Part shown: positions 40,527 through 50,978 of the stretch, piece by piece
How the letters are laid out: the number at the start of each line of letters is the position of its first letter
How positions within the stretch are numbered: the stretch's first letter is position 1
Notes under the pieces: generated by a model
What the model saw: only the letters and a program-made list of their open reading frames with translations
What the model was told of the DNA's origin: nothing
Database searches by the model: none
Translations under genes and position numbers: made by a program
Assembly (NCBI GenBank): GCA_015058045.1
Contig: SVDC01000023.1
Coordinates: 1-60,439 of the forward strand
DNA: 60,439 bases
From: Cellulosilyticum sp.
GTDB taxonomy: Bacteria; Bacillota; Clostridia; Lachnospirales; Cellulosilyticaceae
Direction of reading: 5' to 3'

Positions 40527-42272
40527 TTACTCCTCATTAATAAGTAACCATTTTGGTGGATTGAAGGAATAATCAAAGAGTATTTTTTGTGTTTTTCTTA
40601 ATGCTACCTGATTCATCTTTTCACCTAATATAGATTGCCATACTGGATATTTAAATGCATCTAAATAAGTTGAACGATAACGTTGTCTAGGTGCATAGTT
40701 TTGTAAGTGAGGTAAATATTTGACTACCCATTCATCATCTTTTAGTAAGCTATTAAAGATTTCTTTTAGTTCCTCTCTATGAATGGTCTCAAATTCAGCA
40801 GGCATTTCTTTAATAGGTTCATGTATAAGATAATCTAATCGAATCATTTCTTTTAAAATTTCCTCATTTACTTTTGGACTAGCAACTGCAAATTCAACAA
40901 GATGCTTATAATAAGCCATTTTATTATGTTCGATTACATCATAGCCTTTTTCTTCCCAGAATTTAGATAATGCTTCAAAGAAATCAAATGGCTGCTGCTC
41001 ATAGCAGTCAAAGAAATATTCTAATGAATGACTAAAACGTCCGTTATTATAGTAACGGTCAACTAAATCATCTATAGCATGTAAACGCAAGATCTCATCA
41101 TAGGTAATCGATGAAGTATATAAAATCTCATAAGGTGGCTCAGCTTTATAAATTAGTCCATACTCTTTGGCTTTTTCTCTAAGTCCTGAGCCTTTTAAAA
41201 GTTTTAAAAATCCTAATTGGAATTGCTCAGGTCTTAAGCTCATCACATCATTAAAAGACTGTCTAAATGAGCTATAATCTTCTTCTGGTAAACCAGCTAT
41301 TAAATCTAAATGTTGATGAATATTACCTAGTGCACGAATACGCTCTACGACTTTTTTAATATCTTTAAAAGGCATAGGACGTTTAATAATCTTTAGGACA
41401 TTTTCATTAGTAGATTGTACACCAATTTCAAATTGGATTAGACCTGGTCTGGCTTTTTTAAGTAAAGAATACATTTCTTCATGAATGAGTTCAGCAGCAA
41501 TTTCAAAGTGGAAATTGGTGTAGCCATTATCATTTTCGATAAGATAAGTCCAAATATCCATGGCATACTGGCGTCTTGCATTAAAGGTACGATCTACAAA
41601 TTTAACCTGCTTGACACGCTTTTCTAAGAAAAATGCCATATGTTGCTTAACTTTGTCAAGAGGTACAAAACGCACACCTTGCTCAATAGAAGATAAACAG
41701 TATTGGCAATTAAATGGACAACCTCTAGAGGCTTCATAATAAATAATCTTATGTTCCAGTCCCTCTAGATTCTCATAAACAAACGGCAAATGATTTAAAT
41801 CTAAAGGCTTACGCGCTTTATTTTTGTGAATTTCACCCTGCTCATTACGATATACCAGACCTGTAATATCTGAAATATGCCCTTTATTGAATATACGATA
41901 ATCTAAATATTCCTTCCAGGTTTCTTCTCCTTCACCCTCCATAATTAAATCCACTTCCGGAAGGCTTAATAAACTTTCTCCTTCATAAGACACTTCTGGT
42001 CCACCTAATATAATTGTTGTATCTGGTAGAATCTTTTTGAGTGTTGGGATGAGCATCTTAATATAGGACATATTCCAAATATAGCATGAAATCCCAATAA
42101 TATTTGGTTGCTCTTTATAAATAGCTTTAATAATTTCATTCTCATTATTATTAATGCTTGTTTCTAAAATTTGGATTTGCTCATCATATTGATGACAATA
42201 TGCTTTTATATAGCGTAAAGCAAGTGAAGTATGAATAAATTTTGCATTTAATGCGAGTAATAATACTTTCAA
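40527..42272 (-). CDS. B12-binding radical SAM protein (DUF4080)
   Basis: The 581-residue protein has a cobalamin-binding-like N-terminus (KVLLLALNAKFIHTSLALR, IIGISCYIWNMSY, ILGGPEVSYE) and a radical SAM core with RGCPFNCQYCLSS (C-x3-C-x2-C). The C-terminus fits DUF4080. Such proteins perform methyl transfers or similar chemistry; the substrate is unknown. It probably shares a transcript with nth. Confidence 0.9.
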   Translation of the reverse strand: MKVLLLALNAKFIHTSLALRYIKAYCHQYDEQIQILETSINNNENEIIKAIYKEQPNIIGISCYIWNMSYIKMLIPTLKKILPDTTIILGGPEVSYEGESLLSLPEVDLIMEGEGEETWKEYLDYRIFNKGHISDITGLVYRNEQGEIHKNKARKPLDLNHLPFVYENLEGLEHKIIYYEASRGCPFNCQYCLSSIEQGVRFVPLDKVKQHMAFFLEKRVKQVKFVDRTFNARRQYAMDIWTYLIENDNGYTNFHFEIAAELIHEEMYSLLKKARPGLIQFEIGVQSTNENVLKIIKRPMPFKDIKKVVERIRALGNIHQHLDLIAGLPEEDYSSFRQSFNDVMSLRPEQFQLGFLKLLKGSGLREKAKEYGLIYKAEPPYEILYTSSITYDEILRLHAIDDLVDRYYNNGRFSHSLEYFFDCYEQQPFDFFEALSKFWEEKGYDVIEHNKMAYYKHLVEFAVASPKVNEEILKEMIRLDYLIHEPIKEMPAEFETIHREELKEIFNSLLKDDEWVVKYLPHLQNYAPRQRYRSTYLDAFKYPVWQSILGEKMNQVALRKTQKILFDYSFNPPKWLLINEE

Positions 42273-42346
42273 TCCTCTACTCCTTTCTTAGTATCAACGT
42301 TATTTCTCCTTATTATAACATGACTTATGCATTTTTACTAAAAAAA

Positions 42347-42379
42347 TAAAGCAAGAGTAAGGATACTCTTGCTTTATTA
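42347..42379. terminator. Terminator upstream of the radical SAM gene
   Basis: A 15-bp stem (AATAAAGCAAGAGTA) with a four-base loop follows the lipoprotein gene stop on the minus strand. Confidence 0.85.
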
Positions 42380-42398
42380 GATATTGACGTTCATATTA

Positions 42399-42755
42399 CT
42401 ATTTAGTAGTAGTTGTGTTGCCATCATTAACAACACCATTTTGATCTTTTACAACACCATTTGTTGCATTGTCAGTATTATTAGTTGTACCACCATTCAT
42501 GTTTGTACCAGCATTATTAGTTGTACCACCAGTAGTACCTGTAGTATTAGATGCTCCTGCATTAGTTGATCCGTTAGCACTACCATTACCGCCACCGTTT
42601 GTACCAGTAGTACCATTTGTATTACCAGTGCCATTAGTACCATTAGTTGCAGGACTTTCAACGGCAGAATTACCATTAGTGCCATTATCTGTAGTACAAC
42701 CTACACATGCAAATCCCATTAATACAAGTGCAGATAAAAAGAGAAATTTTTTCAT
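42399..42755 (-). CDS. Low-complexity Thr/Asn/Gly-rich lipoprotein
   Basis: The 118-residue product has a signal peptide (KKFLFLSALVLMGFACVGC) with a plausible lipobox Cys at residue 20. After it almost all residues are T, N or G in irregular repeats, ending GVVKDQNGVVNDGNTTTTK. It is probably an exported spacer-like or surface protein. The opposite strand shows a long Val/Leu/Pro-rich frame that is only its shadow. Confidence 0.8.
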   Translation of the reverse strand: MKKFLFLSALVLMGFACVGCTTDNGTNGNSAVESPATNGTNGTGNTNGTTGTNGGGNGSANGSTNAGASNTTGTTGGTTNNAGTNMNGGTTNNTDNATNGVVKDQNGVVNDGNTTTTK

Positions 42756-42844
42756 TTTGTACTAACTCCTTTATAATATAATTATTATACAAGGTTAGTA
42801 TAAACGTTAATCTCTTTTTTATTCATTTTTAAAAAAACACGATT

Positions 42845-43882
42845 TTAGCTTAAGTCGACAATTTGGACTGTGAAATCTGCATTCATATCAATGTAACGGT
42901 CTTGAACCCTAATAATTGGACGGTAGACGCAGGATGGATTAATCGCCACAACTTCTCCTATTTCTCCAGTATTAAGTGCAACATATGTTCCAATATAATA
43001 AGTTGCAATATTAGATAGGAAGGTTAATAAAATTTTTGTATCTAGTTTACCAAAAATCCCCTCCTGTAATAGATGCATGACTTCAAATGGCGAACGTTTC
43101 TTTTGATACGGACGTTCTGAAATCATAGCATCGTAGGCATCAGCTACAGCAATAATCCTAGCAATAGTATTAATATTTTCATTATGTACACCATATGGAT
43201 ATCCAGAACCATCCATACGCTCGTGGTGCATTAAAATGCCTACTTTTACGTCTAATGGTATATTTGTATTATCTTGAAGAAATTCATAGGAATAAATAGG
43301 ATGTTTCTTAATTTCCTCAAATTCTTCATCAGTTAACTTCTCTGGTTTATTTAGTAAATCTTTATTGATACGCATTTTTCCAATATCATGAAATAAACCT
43401 GCTAGCATAAGCTGATCTTGCGCTTGCTCTCCAAGCTTCATCCATTTACCAATTAAAGTTGCAAGCAATGCAACATTAATGCTATGTGTATAAGTATAAC
43501 TAGCTGCAACTTTTGATAAATTAATACATCCTATCATTTTGTAGTTATCATTGAAATATTTGATCATTTCTTCCTTAACTTGTTTAAATGCGACAAAGTC
43601 TACGACATTATCATATGCAATTTGATTCAGTAATTTTTTAGCTTTATCTGTGCATCTTTGATAGTGTTCCTTTGTTTCTTCAGAAATCTTCCACACATCA
43701 TCCCACGTATTGACATATATCTTAATTTCCTCAATTCCACTTCTTTCCAGCTTTTGAATGATATCTGCTGTTAATTCTTGATTTTCACCTACATAAATTA
43801 ATCCTGTCTCTAAATTACGAATAGGTTCAGCAACCAACATACCAGGCATTGTTTCTGATAAAGGTACTAAAATCTTCTGCAT
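42845..43882 (-). CDS. HD-GYP domain protein (cyclic-di-GMP phosphodiesterase-like)
   Basis: The 345-residue protein has LAGLFHDIGKMRINKDLLNK (HD) and GILMHHERMDGSGYPYGVHN (HH and GYP), VADAYDAMISERPYQKKR and a C-terminal beta region (VALNTGEIGEVVAINPSCVY). These motifs are those of active HD-GYP phosphodiesterases. An N-terminal DUF3391-like domain precedes it. No membrane segment. Confidence 0.9.
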   Translation of the reverse strand: MQKILVPLSETMPGMLVAEPIRNLETGLIYVGENQELTADIIQKLERSGIEEIKIYVNTWDDVWKISEETKEHYQRCTDKAKKLLNQIAYDNVVDFVAFKQVKEEMIKYFNDNYKMIGCINLSKVAASYTYTHSINVALLATLIGKWMKLGEQAQDQLMLAGLFHDIGKMRINKDLLNKPEKLTDEEFEEIKKHPIYSYEFLQDNTNIPLDVKVGILMHHERMDGSGYPYGVHNENINTIARIIAVADAYDAMISERPYQKKRSPFEVMHLLQEGIFGKLDTKILLTFLSNIATYYIGTYVALNTGEIGEVVAINPSCVYRPIIRVQDRYIDMNADFTVQIVDLS

Positions 43883-43960
43883 ATTTTCCCCCTAGTTTTA
43901 TATGTTTTGTGATATTCCCTATCATTTTATCTTATTTTTTTTAGATATACAACATAAAAT

Positions 43961-44009
43961 AACAAAAGGAAAACCTCTCCTATAATAAAGAAGAGGTTTT
44001 CCTTTTGTT
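43961..44009. terminator. Terminator after gdhA
   Basis: An 18-bp stem (AACAAAAGGAAAACCTCT) directly after the gdhA stop on the minus strand, and able to work in both directions. Confidence 0.9.
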
Positions 44010-44017
44010 ATTCCTTC

Positions 44018-45367
<1,350 letters not shown>

Positions 45368-45420
45368 TCAATGCGCCTCCTAGCAAATAAATATACGGTC
45401 TACTTATTACCGTTACATGT

Positions 45421-45448
45421 ATTTTATCACATTTTGTTGCATTTTCAA
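45421..45448 (-). promoter_or_regulatory. Probable sigma-A promoter of gdhA
   Basis: TTGAAA, a 16-base spacer and TAAAAT on the minus strand, 54 bases before the gdhA start. Confidence 0.55.
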
Positions 45449-45469
45449 TAAATTTTTGTAATACTCTAA

Positions 45470-45502
45470 AAAATAGTATCAACTTTTAAAATACTATTTT
45501 TT
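45470..45502. terminator. Hairpin terminator after the transpeptidase-like gene
   Basis: AAAATAGTAT and ATACTATTTT arms, flanked by T and A runs, overlap the stop at 45501. Confidence 0.65.
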
Positions 45503-46829
45503 ACTCTCTTACAATAATCATTGTATCAGTTGCTATCTTTCCATAAAGCCATGCTGCATCTTCATCACTGATGATAATATTTTTAGCCTTATTAAACTGA
45601 TTACTAGGTTGCCAATAAGAATCTCTTAAATCTCCTTGAATACCTAACTTATCTGAAATAATCATCCAATAGTTTCCTCCTAAATAATTTGAATTATCTT
45701 CATATACTTCTGCTTTTCCTTGTAGATAATAAGTTCCTAATAAATATGCATTTTTATTTTGTGTATATTGACAAGGGATTTTTCGAATACATTTTGTCCC
45801 TTCATAACAACAAATTTGTTTTTCTTTGCCTAAATGAATATCCATCCAAAATCTTTTTTGTTCCAAGGTAGTTGTCGTAAAGTGAATAACCTTTGACTCA
45901 CTTACTTCACCGCTAGACACTTGAACTTGAAATTTTAACTCATAGGCAGTTTCAGGTTTTAATAGTTCATCTAATATAAAGTAAGCATGCTTTGAATCTA
46001 CTAATGTACCTTTTAAAGGTTGATTATTAATCATTGCATATACCTGAGCGACTTCCTCTTTACTCTCTAAAAGAATCCTAGGATACAACCCAATCCATTT
46101 ATCACCATCTATAGGATAAGTTTTATTAATTGTAGGCTTTTGATCTACTTCTAACTGAATGATTTGATCTTGCTTTAAAAAGGTGCCACATTTGGCTCGC
46201 ATACCTGCTTTAATTATTAAAATATAGTTTTTTCCATTTTCTAATGCTGATTTAGGTGTTAATAAAAAACGTGTATCATCTGTAAAACTTTCACCTGCTG
46301 AAGTTGCTATTTCAAAAGGCTTGATATCAAATCTTGTTTCGCACTGTAGATATTTGTTTATTTGTTGCATGCTAACAGGCGTATTAAAGGCTATTACGAA
46401 AGCGTGTGTACTTGAAACCAAAAGTTTATTGGTAGGTTCTAAAAGCTCAATATCTGTTTTGAATTGTAAAGGTATAGTGGCGGATTTAGAGAGTCCTTTA
46501 AATTGAGTAGGTGCCGCACCAATAATCAGTTTAATCTTTTGCCCTTTAAGCTCATTTTGCTCTTCAAATTTAAGTTCAACGACCTGTTTATTTAACCATT
46601 TTATAGAATAATTAAAGGCCGTTTGATTTTCTCTTGTTCCCCTAAGCTGAATGTGTTCCTTCAATTGATCTTGTTCCATAGGAATCAGAAAGTTAATCGT
46701 TACTTTTACATAAGATGTATTCGATTCAACCCATGATAAGTTCAAGTATTTAAGTGAGCAAAACATCACTATGCTGAAAATACAAATGCCTAATACATAA
46801 TAAATTATTCGATAGGGTTTATTCATCAT
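45501..46829 (-). CDS. Exported Ig-like protein with degenerate L,D-transpeptidase domain
   Basis: The 442-residue protein has a membrane anchor, three bacterial Ig-like regions (about 30-330) and a C-terminal domain that follows the YkuD plan (IPCQYTQNKNAYLLGTYYLQ, YLGGNYWMIISDKLGIQGDL, ISDEDAAWLYGKIATDTMII). The catalytic H-x-G...S-H-G-C-x-R is missing: QGD stands for the His segment and KAKNIIISDEDA for the Cys segment. So it may bind the cell wall without crosslinking it. Confidence 0.75.
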   Translation of the reverse strand: MMNKPYRIIYYVLGICIFSIVMFCSLKYLNLSWVESNTSYVKVTINFLIPMEQDQLKEHIQLRGTRENQTAFNYSIKWLNKQVVELKFEEQNELKGQKIKLIIGAAPTQFKGLSKSATIPLQFKTDIELLEPTNKLLVSSTHAFVIAFNTPVSMQQINKYLQCETRFDIKPFEIATSAGESFTDDTRFLLTPKSALENGKNYILIIKAGMRAKCGTFLKQDQIIQLEVDQKPTINKTYPIDGDKWIGLYPRILLESKEEVAQVYAMINNQPLKGTLVDSKHAYFILDELLKPETAYELKFQVQVSSGEVSESKVIHFTTTTLEQKRFWMDIHLGKEKQICCYEGTKCIRKIPCQYTQNKNAYLLGTYYLQGKAEVYEDNSNYLGGNYWMIISDKLGIQGDLRDSYWQPSNQFNKAKNIIISDEDAAWLYGKIATDTMIIVRE

Positions 46830-47005
46830 TCATCTCCTCCACTTGTCTACATCATTTATATGTTATAAAAGGGACAAACATGACAGGAAGGTTATAAAAT
46901 TAAAGAAATGCTTTTGTTAAAGATTTAAATATGATTTTCCATACCACTTCTAAACAAAATATAGTATAATAGTGTATATATTCTTACTTTTAAAGGACGG
47001 TACAT

Positions 47006-47593
47006 ATGAAAATATTAGTAGTTTCAGATATTGAGAGTAATTACATATGGGATTTCTTTGATAAATCTAATTTTAGAGATATAGAGTGTGTGATTTCATG
47101 TGGTGACTTAAAAGCATCCTATTTATCTTTTTTAGTTACAATGCTAGCTGTACCTGTTTTTTATGTCCACGGTAATCATGATAAACAATATCTTTTAAAA
47201 CCACCTGAAGGCTGTGATTGTATAGAAAGTAAGGTTGTAGAGTTTAGAGGATTGCGAATTGCTGGATTAGGAGGATCAATCGAATATAAAGGAGGGCCTT
47301 TTCAGTATACAGAAGATAAAATGCAAAAACGCGTCAAAAAATTGATACGTACAACCAAACAACCTATTGATATTTTTGTATCTCATTCTCCTACTTTTGG
47401 ATTAGGAGATGACCCAAATAGCCAATGTCATGTTGGCTTTAAATGTTTCAACCAAATTTATCAAAATTTACAACCTAGCATTCATCTATATGGGCACAAT
47501 CATTTTACTTATTCTTCTCATGCTCAGCGTATCTTAAGACATGATGATATTCAATTAATTAATGGTTATAATTACTACATTTTAGAAATTTAA
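47006..47593 (+). CDS. Calcineurin-like metallophosphoesterase
   Basis: The 195-residue protein has the five usual motifs: VVSDIES (D-x-H variant with Glu), VISCGDLKA, YVHGNHDKQY, VSHSPTFG and LYGHNHFTYS. The first motif has DIES where D-x-H is usual. It is probably a cytosolic phosphodiesterase of the YfcE-like size class. GGACGG lies upstream of the ATG; TATAAT at 46965 may be part of its promoter. Confidence 0.85.
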   Translation: MKILVVSDIESNYIWDFFDKSNFRDIECVISCGDLKASYLSFLVTMLAVPVFYVHGNHDKQYLLKPPEGCDCIESKVVEFRGLRIAGLGGSIEYKGGPFQYTEDKMQKRVKKLIRTTKQPIDIFVSHSPTFGLGDDPNSQCHVGFKCFNQIYQNLQPSIHLYGHNHFTYSSHAQRILRHDDIQLINGYNYYILEI

Positions 47594-47622
47594 AAGCAGA
47601 TAGCATAACGCTATCTGCTTTT
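47592..47622. terminator. Bidirectional terminator
   Basis: A 13-bp stem (AAAAGCAGATAGC) with a five-base loop between convergent genes. Confidence 0.9.
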
Positions 47623-47630
47623 AAATTTTA

Positions 47631-49589
47631 TTAAGTATTTTTGCTTATAGATTGATTTAATCCTTGTCTGTATGAAAATGGGTCTGTTGGCGTTAAAGTT
47701 TTTATATTAGGAATTTCCCCTTCTACACCTCTTATGAGCCAATCCATATGAATAATATCTTCATAATCTAATGCTTCTTCATATTTAGCTTTAATTACAT
47801 TATTTTGGTCATATATAGGTCCTTCAAAAATATTAAACTCATTATTTCGTATAGACTGTTTGACACTTTCGATTAAACGCTTCATAGGTACAGATATATT
47901 ACGATTAGAATACAAAATATCTACAATACCATTATTCATACCTTGCCAGAAATTAATTGGAACATCATTGACTCCGAAAGTTTTGAGTGTGCCATTTAAT
48001 ACATTTTGAATCACTTGTTCATAAAAAAGTCCCCAATTCCAAATAGCCATTGCATAATGTGTTTTTTCTCCTGTTTCTGGTTCAATGCGATACACACCAT
48101 ACTCTTTTGTAATATCCCCTGGAATAGGTAAGTCTTCATTAGAGATAATATCAGCACCCATTTCCTGAAGTTTCTTTGCAACTTTCTTTCCCTCACTAGG
48201 GCTATCCCAACAATTCGTCCAAAGTGCTTTAACTTTGACATAAGGATTAACAGCTTGTGCGCCCAATGTAAAAGCGTTGATACTGCTTACAACCTCTGAA
48301 ATAGGATAAGGCGCTACATAACCTAATATATTAGTTTGTGTCATAGCACCTGCTATCATTCCAAGTAAATATCTAGGTTCATGTATACGACCATAATATA
48401 ATGTCAGCGACTTATAAGAGTGCGTAGCTGCACAGTTAAAAAAACGTATATTTGGAAATTCCATTGCTGCTTTTAAAGCTGGAGCCAAATAGGTTGGACT
48501 AGTAGCAAAAATTACATCTATTCCTTCTTTCGCCAATGCTTTGAATGTATCATATGCACGCTCATCTTCCGGCACATTTTCAACCTTTTGGGTTTGAATT
48601 TGCTCCTTAAATATATTTTCAATATGCAAGCGTCCAAGTTCATGTGCATATGTCCATCCTGAAGTTGTCGAAGATTTTCCATATACAAAGGCAATTTTTA
48701 TTACCTTTTTTAAATTCATAAATTCTGTAAGAGAAAAAAGTACACTTTTCTTTTTAACACTTTGAATTGCTTCTGTTTCCACATGACTCGCTTCAGAATC
48801 AATTACTTTAATTTCATTTATTACCTTTTTGATTTGACTACTATTCTTTTCATATGAAATTTCACTAGGTAAACCATATATTTTAAGGTAGGTTAAAAAT
48901 ACATCACCTGTGGTCAGTTCTAATTGATTACCGCCTAACTCATGATAGATTTGCCTAAATGGACGATAACAATTAGAAAGGAATAATTTTATACCATCTT
49001 CTTCTCCAACCTTTTTCTTATACTGTTTTACATACTCTAATAACTCTGTAAAACTACCTATCTCAGAAAACCATATGGAATTAATTTGAGTTTCTTTATA
49101 AAAATTCATAAATTCATAGTAAATGGTATTTGTTTTATCTTCAGGATTACGTTTTGGAATCAGTCTTGTTACATATCCATTAATAGTAGTTCCTTCTACA
49201 AACTTCAATACACTCACTCTTTTATTACCTTCTACTACAAAAAAACGATTTAAATATTCATATACTTTTATAGGATCAGCAATACCTGATTCAATATGAT
49301 AATCGTAAAGATGCATCCATTTAAGTGCAAACTCAGATTTAGAATCCATAATAGGCATATAGTTGTCTGCAAAAGAAACGCTTCGCCCATGGGTATAAGT
49401 CCCTACTATTTTATGAATTGGAATTTCTACTAATCCTAATGGATATTCAGTTACAACATCTCCTTGCTTCAACATGCTATCTAACGTACGTAAATACCCT
49501 GATTGTCCTCTGAGTACTTTTTGATTCCATTCTGACTTCCCTAGTTTCAGAGCTTGCTCATATATATTTAATAATTCTATTTGATCCAT
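47631..49589 (-). CDS. ParB-like domain fused to a BMP/PnrA-like sugar- or nucleoside-binding domain
   Basis: The 652-residue protein lacks a signal peptide or lipobox. Residues 1-140 include VEIPIHKIVGTYTHGRS and RFFVVEGNKRVSVLKFVEG, like the ParB/sulfiredoxin fold (G-N-x-R-x-x). Residues 300-590 match BMP-family binding proteins (IKIAFVYGKSSTTSGWTYAH, PNIRFFNCAATHSYKSLTLY, GMNNGIVDILYSN). BMP proteins normally bind nucleosides outside the cell, so a cytosolic fusion suggests a sensor role. Inference. Confidence 0.75.
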   Translation of the reverse strand: MDQIELLNIYEQALKLGKSEWNQKVLRGQSGYLRTLDSMLKQGDVVTEYPLGLVEIPIHKIVGTYTHGRSVSFADNYMPIMDSKSEFALKWMHLYDYHIESGIADPIKVYEYLNRFFVVEGNKRVSVLKFVEGTTINGYVTRLIPKRNPEDKTNTIYYEFMNFYKETQINSIWFSEIGSFTELLEYVKQYKKKVGEEDGIKLFLSNCYRPFRQIYHELGGNQLELTTGDVFLTYLKIYGLPSEISYEKNSSQIKKVINEIKVIDSEASHVETEAIQSVKKKSVLFSLTEFMNLKKVIKIAFVYGKSSTTSGWTYAHELGRLHIENIFKEQIQTQKVENVPEDERAYDTFKALAKEGIDVIFATSPTYLAPALKAAMEFPNIRFFNCAATHSYKSLTLYYGRIHEPRYLLGMIAGAMTQTNILGYVAPYPISEVVSSINAFTLGAQAVNPYVKVKALWTNCWDSPSEGKKVAKKLQEMGADIISNEDLPIPGDITKEYGVYRIEPETGEKTHYAMAIWNWGLFYEQVIQNVLNGTLKTFGVNDVPINFWQGMNNGIVDILYSNRNISVPMKRLIESVKQSIRNNEFNIFEGPIYDQNNVIKAKYEEALDYEDIIHMDWLIRGVEGEIPNIKTLTPTDPFSYRQGLNQSISKNT

Positions 49590-49630
49590 ATTATCCCCCT
49601 ATCCGCTAATAGCATGCGTTCCAGAACCTT

Positions 49631-49987
49631 CTAATACCACCTTTTTGTAAAACACTCCAGGTGATTTTTATCTATTCCCCAATAAAGCTTTTGGTCTTTT
49701 ATATAATACATCATTTGAAAAGTTTGACCTTCTATAGTATATTCCATAGTATCTGTTGAAAGAATATAATATATGCCATTTGACGAACCTCCATCAAACA
49801 CCACACGATTATCAGGTGTAAAACTTAAAATTTGCCCCGTTTCATCTGATTTCCAAGTACTTTGCAAAGTTGTATTTTGCATGTTATACATGAACTTTAG
49901 CATAAAAAAGCAACATATAAAAATAAGTATAAGTGCACATATAACCCCAATAATTTTTGTTTGTATATTCCATTTACCCCTTGTCAT
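49631..49987 (-). CDS. Membrane-anchored DUF5640-like protein
   Basis: The 118-residue product has an N-terminal helix (IIGVICALILIFICCFFMLK) and a small beta domain: STWKSDETGQILSFTPDNRV, FDGGSSNGIYYILSTD and YYIKDQKLYWGI. This lipocalin-like repeat (W-x-x... F... L-x-Y... L-x-W) fits the DUF5640 group. Extracytoplasmic; role unknown. Confidence 0.65.
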   Translation of the reverse strand: MTRGKWNIQTKIIGVICALILIFICCFFMLKFMYNMQNTTLQSTWKSDETGQILSFTPDNRVVFDGGSSNGIYYILSTDTMEYTIEGQTFQMMYYIKDQKLYWGIDKNHLECFTKRWY

Positions 49988-50065
49988 TGTTCTATCTCTT
50001 TGAGTAAGAGACCTCCTTATAAATGTATTATCTTTATATTACAACAAAATCATTGAAATGACAAA

Positions 50066-50839
50066 CTATTTCAAGTATGCTATAAGCTTTGCCCTCGGAA
50101 TTGTAATATAAATAGGTCCACTGGCATAAGGAGCAATCTCATATACATTAAACACAATGACTAAATCTCCATCTTTATTAATAAAAAATGGCCTATTTTC
50201 GCCAATACTTTGGAATCCATCACTACCGGAAAAGAAAAATTCTCCAAGTTCTTGTCGCCTTTCAATTTCTTGTTTAACAAGTTCATTTACTATAGATTGG
50301 TAATCCACATCTTCTTTAAATAAATCTGCTAAATTAAGTAATTGATTTTTTTCTTGATTCAGATTAATATAACTTAGTTCACTAATACCATGAGCTCCAC
50401 CACTATACTGATATTGATAGAGTTCAAGGGTATAATATGGATAGATGGTTGGAATGATTGAAAAGGTTTCGATATATTCAAATGGAATGGGTGTAAGCCC
50501 GTCTTTTATAAAATCTTTATTGTAAGATTTCGCCATTTCAATCATAGCTTTTTTTCTCTTTGTTGCTTCTTTTAGGAGGTAATGATTAACTTGTTTTTCA
50601 AAATCACTATTGGATAGATTAGAAAACTGTGGAATGTGCATCTCTAAATTAAGACCATCTTTTTTTACAGTAAAGGTTTTATCTGTAATACTAGGTGAGA
50701 CCTGTGTTGTTGCCATTACAAAAATAGCAGTACCCGGTGTACGAGGATTCTTTGCACTTTTAGCATATTGCATTTGAGGTAAACACATCATTAAACAAAA
50801 TATAAAGTACATCGCTCTAACTTGATTTTTCTTTTTCAT
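50066..50839 (-). CDS. Exported DUF4163/DUF3298 protein (RsiV-like)
   Basis: The 257-residue protein has a signal peptide (AMYFIFCLMMCLPQMQYA), a DUF4163-like region and a DUF3298 domain: YQYQYSGGAHGISELSYINL and ADLFKEDVDYQSIVNELVKQ. Such domains bind cell-wall material or lysozyme in RsiV relatives; here no sigma-factor gene is adjacent. GGGGG lies eight bases before the ATG. Confidence 0.8.
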   Translation of the reverse strand: MKKKNQVRAMYFIFCLMMCLPQMQYAKSAKNPRTPGTAIFVMATTQVSPSITDKTFTVKKDGLNLEMHIPQFSNLSNSDFEKQVNHYLLKEATKRKKAMIEMAKSYNKDFIKDGLTPIPFEYIETFSIIPTIYPYYTLELYQYQYSGGAHGISELSYINLNQEKNQLLNLADLFKEDVDYQSIVNELVKQEIERRQELGEFFFSGSDGFQSIGENRPFFINKDGDLVIVFNVYEIAPYASGPIYITIPRAKLIAYLK

Positions 50840-50978
50840 ATTGGCCCCCTATATATTTTATTTATATAGTTATTGTACCCTTATTAAAAAGTGATATGTT
50901 AGATAATGATTTGCAAATATGCAAAGAATTTCTTTAAGTAAATTTTGTAAACTATTAATTCGAAAGAGAGGTAATCGT

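Noticed and set aside
42469-42765. Val/Leu/Pro-rich plus-strand frame
   Set aside because: Antisense shadow of the Thr/Asn/Gly-rich lipoprotein; GGT/ACC codons create it.
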